Assembly (NCBI RefSeq): GCF_002483225.1
Contig: NZ_DLHL01000060.1
Location: 1-11,502, forward strand
Direction: 5' to 3'
Length of the DNA: 11,502 nucleotides
From: Gemmatimonas sp. UBA7669
Lineage (GTDB): Bacteria; Gemmatimonadota; Gemmatimonadetes; Gemmatimonadales; Gemmatimonadaceae
The notes beneath the pieces were generated by a model, which saw only the letters and a program-made list of their open reading frames with translations, did not search any database and had not been told where the DNA came from. Both the position numbers and the translations under genes were made by a program. Below are positions 6,710 to 11,502 of the stretch, piece by piece (position 1 is the first letter of the stretch; each line of letters opens with the position of its first letter).

Positions 6710-8076
6710 CAGCGGGCCTCAACAAGAAAAGTCGGAACGTTCGCACCGCCTCCCGCCGACACGTTCAGCAGTGCGTCCGTGGAAATGCGGGTCAGGCAGC
6801 CGTTCATGATCTGCCCATCTGTCATGAAGGGCGCGGTATCGAGCATGCGATCGCCGAGATGCAGCGCACCATCCAGCACCATCGGCCAAGGTTCACTGGG
6901 CAGGGTGACCCGTTCCTGAACGATATACGGTTCGGCCAGTGCCGTACGCATCGCTTCGTTCCAGGTTGCGTCGTCCACCGTCCACCCCAGGACGATCCCC
7001 TTGCCGCCGTAGTCGTCGTTGGGCTTGAGCACGAGGCGTTCGCGGTTGGCCGATACAAAGGGCACGAGATCCACGGTGGCCGATGCGAAGACGGTCTGCC
7101 GCTCTTCCATGACCCGGGTCCACGGCACAAACCGTGAGACTGCGTCCCGTTCGTCGGCATCCAGCAGGGTGGTCTGCCGTTCATCACTCAACACGGCAAG
7201 TGAAGCCTTCTTGTGCAAGAGCTTGCAGCCGAACGAGTTGACCATGCACACCGCACCTGCTTTGACAGCTCGAACCACCGGCCCATCGACCCCTTCGCGC
7301 GTGATCAGCTCGTCGATCAGGACGCGCTTGTAAATGAACGTCACCGGCCGCCCAGCCACCGTCAACTTTCCGTTGCTGAACTCTGCGTCGCGCGGATCGC
7401 CGATGAACGCCTCGAGACCTCGCGCCGCGAACTCCTGCTCGAACAGCACGAACTCGTTGGATGTGGGCACCTCGCGCCAATCCAGAATTACGATCTGCGG
7501 CTTCTCGCGCGTTCCACGCCACTGCGTCCACGCCCGCAGCAAGGCATCCACCACGCCGGCTCCAGACGGAATGGGCAGCGGCACATGGCTGGCCTGGAAC
7601 GCCTGCATGACCGGAAGTGCCAAAAAGGCGCGAGCCAGGGCGTCGTTGAACGCGGCACCAGCCGGCGTCTCGGCGTTGTACTCCGTGAACTTGAGACTGC
7701 CCGTCTCCGGCGTGTAGAACGCATCAAGTCGTGATGTGGGGCTCGCCGCGGCATAGCCCGGCGGCACATGCACGAGATGCTCTTCCCAGTCCAGCAAGCC
7801 GAACTGCGCACGCAAGCGGGAATCGGCCATGGCGGCCACGCGAATCTTTTCGAAGGCGCGCCCCACCAGCGCGGACGCCCGCGCGATCTCGCGATAGGCC
7901 TCGATGCTCAGGAATCGCGGACGCAGCACGCTGCACAGCGGCCGGTCTCCGAAGTAGAGCCCCATGCGGCGCAGCTGCTGCTCGAGCACCTCGGCCGAGT
8001 CGACGGCGAGGCTGCCCTTGGTCAGCAATGCGTGATATGCGGCAATCGCGGCATGCGATGTGGGCAAGTCTCTCAA
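6709..8076 (-). CDS. circularly permuted ATP-grasp ligase (glutathionylspermidine-synthase-like fold)
   Basis: Encodes up to 455 residues. Motifs of circularly permuted ATP-grasp proteins appear in order: FTEYNAETPAG (130-140), like the acidic Asn-containing loop of glutathionylspermidine synthase; FIYKRV (247-252); MVNSFGCKLLHKKA (278-291); the nucleotide-binding VLKPNDDYGGKGIVLG (349-364); YIVQERV (384-390); and NVSAGGGANVPTF (438-450) at the end. The expected activity is ATP-dependent amide-bond formation between a carboxylate and an amine. The ORF opens with TTG at 8076, sharing 2 nt with the upstream stop (TTGA), with GCGAGG immediately before it. A second TTG at 8067 is better spaced from that GAGG and may be the true start, 3 residues shorter. 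No ATG exists before residue 38. Ligase fold confidence is high; substrates are unknown. Confidence 0.8.
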   Translation of the reverse strand: MRDLPTSHAAIAAYHALLTKGSLAVDSAEVLEQQLRRMGLYFGDRPLCSVLRPRFLSIEAYREIARASALVGRAFEKIRVAAMADSRLRAQFGLLDWEEHLVHVPPGYAAASPTSRLDAFYTPETGSLKFTEYNAETPAGAAFNDALARAFLALPVMQAFQASHVPLPIPSGAGVVDALLRAWTQWRGTREKPQIVILDWREVPTSNEFVLFEQEFAARGLEAFIGDPRDAEFSNGKLTVAGRPVTFIYKRVLIDELITREGVDGPVVRAVKAGAVCMVNSFGCKLLHKKASLAVLSDERQTTLLDADERDAVSRFVPWTRVMEERQTVFASATVDLVPFVSANRERLVLKPNDDYGGKGIVLGWTVDDATWNEAMRTALAEPYIVQERVTLPSEPWPMVLDGALHLGDRMLDTAPFMTDGQIMNGCLTRISTDALLNVSAGGGANVPTFLVEAR

Positions 8077-9026
8077 CCTCGCGTTTGTGACACGGCGGCG
8101 CCGGACGGGCCAATGAGTGGCTCGCGCATCATGTCAGGCCGCGGCGCGGTGGCGAGCTTGATGGCCAGGTCCGCCATGTGCTCCACCACCCATTCGAAGT
8201 AGGCTGGCGTGAGCGAATTGATGTCCATGTCCGGGGCGGGATTCATGAAGTCGATGGCGTAGGGCACGCCATCCTTCACCGCAAACTCCACGGTGTTCAT
8301 GTCATAGCCCAGCGCGCGGCACAGCGTGAGCGCGTCGGCGGCACAGCGCGCCTCGAGTTCGGCCCCAAGGTAGCCCGGGTCCGGGATGTAGCGCCGCTCA
8401 CGCGGATCGTACGGCATGACCAGCACCTTCTCGCGGCCGAGCACCATGCAGCGCACATACGCGTCCCATCGGATGAACTCCTGCACCACCATCGTCAGCA
8501 GGCCGCTGTGATTGTAGTGCTGGAGCAGTTCCTCCATGGTTTCGCATACATAGACATCGCGCCAGCCGCCGCCGTGCGCATCCTTGAGCACGCAGGGAAA
8601 GCCGATGTACTCGGCCACCCCGGCCCAATCGAGCGGATAGGCCAGATTGCGCAGCGATTCAGTATGCGAGATGCCCGGGATGTAGTCCTTGTTGGGCAGC
8701 ACGAGCGTACGCGGGTGGGCGACGCCGTGCTGAACCGCCAGCGTGGCGTCGTAGAACTTGTCGTCCGCCGACCACATGAAGGGATTGTTCACCACCGTCA
8801 CCCCCATGCGCACCGCATGCTTGAGCACGGCCCGGTAGAACCCGACCTCGTGGGAGATGCGGTCAATGATGAGGGTGTAGGGAATGGGCTGCGCCATGCG
8901 CGTGGCGTCGAGCGTAATGAAGTCGGCGCGTACGCCGGACTGGCGACGGGCGACGGCCTCAAGAAACGCTGGGGGGAACGACCATTCACGGCCGACCAGC
9001 AAGCCAATACGGGGGTCCAGGGTCAC
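8073..9026 (-). CDS. RimK/GshB-like ATP-grasp ligase
   Basis: Encodes 317 residues from a GTG at 9026. Seen: an N-terminal Rossmann-like half beginning IGLLVGREWSFP; VVNNPFMWSADDKF (78-91), the segment before the central domain; PCVLKDAHGGGWRDV (144-158), with the ATP-binding Lys and glycine loop; VVQEFI (180-185), the adenine-contacting hinge; and NTVEFAV (244-250) and YAIDFMNPAPDMD (256-268), the acidic/Asn metal site. This is a standard ATP-grasp layout, joining a carboxylate to an amine through an acyl phosphate. The GTG is preceded by GGAG with 5-nt spacing. The open frame continues upstream to 9227, but that stretch is Arg/Cys-rich, unlike a domain start, and runs through the DnaA-box region, so I excluded it. 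It is the first gene of the four-gene operon and overlaps the next by up to 4 nt depending on its start. Amino-acid specificity cannot be read from the sequence. Confidence 0.88.
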   Translation of the reverse strand: MTLDPRIGLLVGREWSFPPAFLEAVARRQSGVRADFITLDATRMAQPIPYTLIIDRISHEVGFYRAVLKHAVRMGVTVVNNPFMWSADDKFYDATLAVQHGVAHPRTLVLPNKDYIPGISHTESLRNLAYPLDWAGVAEYIGFPCVLKDAHGGGWRDVYVCETMEELLQHYNHSGLLTMVVQEFIRWDAYVRCMVLGREKVLVMPYDPRERRYIPDPGYLGAELEARCAADALTLCRALGYDMNTVEFAVKDGVPYAIDFMNPAPDMDINSLTPAYFEWVVEHMADLAIKLATAPRPDMMREPLIGPSGAAVSQTRG

Positions 9027-9182
9027 GATGGCTCCGGAAGCGGGGTCAGGATTCCGGATAGTGCGACAGGAACGGACTCTTCGCCATGGGGAGGAGCGAG
9101 GAAGAGCCAGTTTGCCCGATTTGCATGGACGGGCAATCATGTCGACAAGCTGTTCGTGAGACAGGTTTGTGACATTAGTATC

Positions 9183-9191
9183 TGTGGAAAA
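9183..9191 (-). promoter_or_regulatory. DnaA box (exact TTTTCCACA)
   Basis: TTTTCCACA on the minus strand, fitting the TTWTNCACA consensus. It is the box closest to the ligase operon (157 bp from its GTG) and the only exact one pointing that way. Confidence 0.6.
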
Positions 9192-9235
9192 CCTGGATAT
9201 TGGGCAATGTGTTTCGCAGACACTCACGAAGCTGC

Positions 9236-9244
9236 TTTTCCACA
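9236..9244 (+). promoter_or_regulatory. DnaA box (exact TTTTCCACA)
   Basis: Second exact copy, plus strand. Its centre lies 53 bp from the first copy and 52 bp from the third. Confidence 0.6.
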
Positions 9245-9263
9245 GCAGCTCTGACTGCAGGCG

Positions 9264-9272
9264 ATGTCCACA
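9264..9272 (+). promoter_or_regulatory. weak DnaA-box-like site (ATGTCCACA)
   Basis: Two mismatches to the repeated 9-mer, same orientation as the boxes on either side, and located between them. It could be a low-affinity box or chance. Confidence 0.35.
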
Positions 9273-9287
9273 TCGACACTTAGCGGG

Positions 9288-9296
9288 TTTTCCACA
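9288..9296 (+). promoter_or_regulatory. DnaA box (exact TTTTCCACA)
   Basis: Third exact copy, plus strand. It is followed by an A/T-rich stretch (~9297-9340) that would be the natural place to look for duplex unwinding if this is an origin. Confidence 0.6.
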
Positions 9297-9453
9297 GGCA
9301 TTTCAACATCTATCGACAATACTGTCAACAACTTAGCTGAGTACCCCCGTATTGCGTGAGCGCGTGGATCGTCATAACATCCCCGCCCATCGATGATGCA
9401 GCAACGCTGTGATTATCGGTGATCACGATCCCGCCTCCTCACGGAATTCCGCA

Positions 9454-9861
9454 ATGCACGTGACTCCGGTTGCTGCCCCGAACGGCCACATGGACCCCGC
9501 TCCTGTCACAAGCCTGCCTATCCACAATGGCGAGGCCGCGACGCAGGTACGGGCGTTCTGGACGGCAGACGACCAGTATGTGCTGTGCATCGAGGATGCC
9601 GACGGCGCCGCGGCGTGGTATCGCATCGCGGCTGAGGGCGAGGAGCGAGCGGGTACGGTCCCGGCCTCGGAGGCCGAACGGCTGGCCATGGGGGCCCTGC
9701 TGGCCGACATTATCCCGCTCGGTGGGCACACGGTGACCTTCCCCGTGGGGTCCACGGGTCGTCGGGTCTATCGCGTGTGGCGTGGTGCCAAGGGTAGCGC
9801 GGCGGGGCGGACTAAAATCCTGGGAGTTCGAGCTGCGCGGTCACGCCGCCTGCCAGCGTGA
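9454..9861 (+). CDS. hypothetical protein, 135 residues
   Basis: No family recognised. The product begins with a Pro/Ala/His-rich tail of ~25 residues. A compact mixed alpha/beta stretch follows (~29-112) with alternating hydrophobics (FWTADDQYVLCIED, AWYRIA, HTVTFPVG, RRVYRVWRG). The C-terminus is basic. Third codon positions are G/C-rich, supporting coding. I prefer the ATG at 9454, preceded by GGAA with 7-nt spacing; that site is embedded in the 10-bp palindrome CGGAATTCCG (9442-9451). A GTG at 9409 would add 15 residues. It is transcribed away from the DnaA-box region, and its last 50 nt overlap the end of the opposing gene. Confidence 0.65.
   Translation: MHVTPVAAPNGHMDPAPVTSLPIHNGEAATQVRAFWTADDQYVLCIEDADGAAAWYRIAAEGEERAGTVPASEAERLAMGALLADIIPLGGHTVTFPVGSTGRRVYRVWRGAKGSAAGRTKILGVRAARSRRLPA
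9518..9526 (+). promoter_or_regulatory. DnaA-box-like site (CTATCCACA) inside a coding region
   Basis: One mismatch from the classical TTATCCACA. It lies inside the first part of the small gene starting at 9454, so codon constraints could also explain it. Confidence 0.35.
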
Positions 9862-10753
9862 CGCCGGCAGCCTGCAACCACGCCAGCAAAACGTCCTGCC
9901 CATGATCGCCCGCCATGGCCGAGCGCGCTGCACTGAGATGCAGCTTGAACTCGGCGGACACATCGGGGAGCGTGCGCCTGAGCACGGCCACCGTGAGGAG
10001 CTCGGTGGCGTCCGCCAGATGACGAATGGCAAACTCGTTCATGCGCGCGCGCAGGGCCGCCGCATTGAGCACGGGGCCGTCGCCGGGCACATCGTGGTCC
10101 GCCCGACGTTCACGGAAGGCAGCCAGCCGCGAGCGCGTGGCGGTCAGCATGGGCAGGTCATCAGCCACGGTTTCGGGCAGCACGGCCACCGGAGCGCCCA
10201 TGAGGCCCAGCCAGGCCATCCAGAGGGTCCCGCGGGCGTAGGGCTCCCAGGGCTCGGCGTCGAGGCGCTGCGCCGTGCGCTTGACGACCTCGGCCACATG
10301 GTGACGGCTCTCCCACCAGCGCACGTAGCTCTCGGTTTGCCGGGAGACCAGCGCCAGGGCGCCAAGACGCAGCGCCCACTTGGTGGCCGACTCACCCTCG
10401 TCCAGGGGGGGACGCAGGGCGGCCGCGCAGCGGAAGGCTCGGGCCGCCCCCATGGCCAGCACGGCCTGCGCAAGATCCCGACCCGCGCTGGGCGTGGGAC
10501 TGAGCGCCGCTTCCAACTGGCCCAGGGCGGCCAGCTCGTAGGCGGTCCCCAGCAGGGCCAGTCCGTCGGCAATGGGCTCGCCCAGACCATCGCCGGGCAA
10601 GAGGGCCGCGGCTTCTGCCCGCTCGAGCAACAGGCTGCGGCGTTCCGCCGGAATGGCGGCGACGGCCCAGTGCTCGTCGAGCGTGGCCCGAGCCAGTTCG
10701 GCCAGGTCACGCGCGGCGAGGTCACGATCAGCAGCCGGGCTAAGGACGTGCAT
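9812..10753 (-). CDS. hypothetical alpha-helical protein, 313 residues
   Basis: No family recognised. The protein is Ala/Leu-rich and appears almost wholly alpha-helical, without a signal peptide or clear transmembrane segment, so it is probably cytoplasmic. Visible clusters include DRDLAARDLAELARATLDEHW near the N-terminus, a Trp-rich central stretch (YVRWWESRHH, WEPYARGTLWMAWLG), and a C-terminal Ala/Leu helix region ending LPGF. The ATG at 10753 has a strong GGAGG at 4-nt spacing. The antisense frame is also open for a long way, as is usual in high-GC genes. The ribosome binding site and helical composition favour the minus strand. It is convergent with, and overlaps by 50 nt, the small gene ending at 9861. 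Confidence 0.75.
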   Translation of the reverse strand: MHVLSPAADRDLAARDLAELARATLDEHWAVAAIPAERRSLLLERAEAAALLPGDGLGEPIADGLALLGTAYELAALGQLEAALSPTPSAGRDLAQAVLAMGAARAFRCAAALRPPLDEGESATKWALRLGALALVSRQTESYVRWWESRHHVAEVVKRTAQRLDAEPWEPYARGTLWMAWLGLMGAPVAVLPETVADDLPMLTATRSRLAAFRERRADHDVPGDGPVLNAAALRARMNEFAIRHLADATELLTVAVLRRTLPDVSAEFKLHLSAARSAMAGDHGQDVLLAWLQAAGVTLAGGVTAQLELPGF

Positions 10754-10909
10754 CCAGCCTCCGAGTGGGGAGAGCTCGAACGGGGTCCTGCAGGAAGTCC
10801 AGCACTACCGCAGCACTAGCCTACCGGGTGCGCCGCCTGAGCATGGGAGTGCCGCGCAGGTTTCGCACTGGTATCACTGTCGCATTTATGTAACAGGTCG
10901 CCATCTGTC

Positions 10910-10935
10910 AAGAGTTTCGCCAAAAGCGCGCTCTT
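10910..10935 (+). other. hairpin AAGAG...CTCTT in the leader of the rightward small gene
   Basis: AAGAG (10910-10914) and CGC (10918-10920) can pair with GCG (10926-10928) and CTCTT (10931-10935) around a CAAAA loop. It is followed by TTTATAG. It lies in the 209-bp gap between two divergent genes and just upstream of the GTG at 10963. It could be a weak intrinsic terminator, a leader hairpin, or part of a promoter: TATAGA at 10936-10941 resembles a -10 element, without a convincing -35. Confidence 0.3.
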
Positions 10936-10962
10936 TATAGATGACCCAACTGGAGAGTTCGC

Positions 10963-11346
10963 GTGGGGTTCGAGTCGTCACAGATGGCGCGCCGCAGACT
11001 GGCCGCGCTCGCTGCAACCAACAGCCGCATTCAGGAAGCCCTTGCCCCGTCGGGGTTTCCGGGCCTGACACCACCGGCCCCCCGCGCGGAGCGGGCGGAT
11101 GGCGTGGTGGGGTCCACCACCTCGGCGTTGGCGGAGCATCTCGATACTCTGGCCCACGACATCATCGCGACGCCGGGCGCGGGCGGTGCGCTGCTGGCGG
11201 CCTACGCGGCCCAGGCCCGCGCGCTGTCCATGGTCATTGAAGCAGCCAAGCGCGCGGGCACCGCGCCCCTGCCGGAAGCCGTGCTTGCCGCGGCGCAGGA
11301 AGCCCTGGCCACGCCCTTCCCCATGCCGGGACTTCGCGCGGGGTAG
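10963..11346 (+). CDS. hypothetical Ala-rich helical protein, 127 residues
   Basis: No family recognised. After a basic N-terminus (MARRRLAALAATNSRIQEAL) and a Pro/Gly-rich linker, two or three Ala-rich helices follow (STTSALAEHLDTLAHDIIAT, GALLAAYAAQARALSMVIEAA, LPEAVLAAAQEAL). It is probably a small cytoplasmic helical bundle. Third codon positions are strongly G/C. The GTG at 10963 has GGAGAG ending 5 nt upstream and is preferred; the ATG at 10984 lacks a clear ribosome binding site. It is the last gene before the right terminal repeat. Confidence 0.6.
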   Translation: MGFESSQMARRRLAALAATNSRIQEALAPSGFPGLTPPAPRAERADGVVGSTTSALAEHLDTLAHDIIATPGAGGALLAAYAAQARALSMVIEAAKRAGTAPLPEAVLAAAQEALATPFPMPGLRAG

Positions 11347-11480
11347 ACTCTCATCTCCCGTGTCTGGTGTCTGTGATTTGAGACCGGACAGATGGTGAGG
11401 ATCGGAAATGAGAGGGTGAGACAGAAATAGAGAATGAGAGACCAGCAACGAATGAGTTGAGAGACGGGATCGTGTTCGAC
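11347..11480. other. non-coding stretch rich in GAGA/ATGAGAG runs
   Basis: No gene seen. On the plus strand the second half is purine-rich with repeated ATGAG/GAGAG words (for example near 11407, 11434 and 11450). A G-U-containing hairpin can be drawn at 11362-11389, but it lacks a T-tract, so it is not called a terminator. Confidence 0.5.
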
Positions 11481-11502
11481 TGTCGCGTCCTGAATAATGT
11501 CT
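11481..11502. repeat. right member of the imperfect terminal inverted repeat
   Basis: This matches the reverse complement of 1-22 at 19 of 22 positions, differing at two adjacent bases near the TGTC tip and one A/T in the A-run. The TG tip faces into the window, so an IS body would lie to the right of 11502. Confidence 0.7.

Larger units (their letters stand above)
9027..9453. other. intergenic region with DnaA-box cluster; candidate origin or DnaA-regulated promoter region
   Basis: This 427-bp gap separates the leftward ligase operon from a rightward small gene, so promoters for both should lie here. Its middle (~9170-9350) is visibly richer in A/T than the flanking genes. It holds three exact copies of TTTTCCACA (fits TTWTNCACA), one minus-strand and two plus-strand, at 9183, 9236 and 9288. 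A weaker box lies at 9264, and CTATCCACA occurs at 9518 just inside the next gene. Box centres of the exact copies are 53 and 52 bp apart, about five helical turns, placing them on one DNA face. No dnaA, dnaN, gidA, parAB or rpmH gene is nearby, so origin status is uncertain. Confidence 0.55.

Noticed and set aside
9027..9227. N-terminal extension of the RimK-like ligase to 9227
   Set aside because: The added residues are Arg/Cys/Ser-rich and pass through the DnaA-box region; the GTG at 9026 has GGAG at good spacing and begins the fold directly.
11362..11389. Terminator after the last small gene
   Set aside because: The stem needs a bulge and a G-U pair and is followed by GATGGTGAGG rather than a T-tract.
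1..11502. Transposase, integrase, toxin-antitoxin, phage, tRNA or rRNA genes
   Set aside because: None recognised on either strand despite the terminal inverted repeats.

Overview
The window looks like a chromosomal segment of a high-GC, Gram-negative, outer-membrane-bearing bacterium. It carries a TonB-dependent receptor and a lipoprotein with a lipobox, codon third positions are rich in G/C, and long antisense shadow ORFs are common. The style of the proteins and of the intergenic repeats fits Gemmatimonadota (Gemmatimonas-like). That placement is inference from recognition, not from a search.

Layout. Positions 1-22 and 11481-11502 form an imperfect 22-bp inverted repeat (19 of 22 identical) at the exact window ends; they look like IS ends, or like the edges of an IS-bounded segment or contig. 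Positions 23-561 hold no gene. They contain two direct copies of a ~151-bp repeat with two inverted, degenerate half-copies between them. Positions 562-3799 (minus strand) hold a two-gene outer-membrane uptake unit: a HmuY-family lipoprotein and, 4 nt downstream, a TonB-dependent receptor. A divergent short-chain dehydrogenase/reductase follows at 3875-4657 (plus).

The centre (4691-9026, minus) is a tightly coupled four-gene operon with junctions of 2-nt overlap, 1-nt overlap and 0 nt. In transcription order it encodes a RimK/GshB-like ATP-grasp ligase, a circularly permuted ATP-grasp protein resembling the glutathionylspermidine-synthase ligase fold, a class-I glutamine-amidotransferase-like gamma-glutamyl hydrolase (peptidase C26), and a GCS2/YbdK-type carboxylate-amine ligase. 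Together they have the parts to build and trim a gamma-glutamyl peptide or amide. This is the best candidate for an undescribed pathway in the window.

Upstream of that operon, 9027-9453 is a comparatively AT-rich intergenic region. It contains three exact copies of the DnaA-box 9-mer TTTTCCACA, centred 53 and 52 bp apart, plus two weaker boxes. It is a candidate replication origin, DnaA-titration site or DnaA-controlled promoter region. To its right are three small genes of unknown function: 9454-9861 (plus), overlapping tail-to-tail with 9812-10753 (minus), and 10963-11346 (plus).

No rRNA, tRNA, CRISPR array, transposase, integrase or phage gene was recognised.
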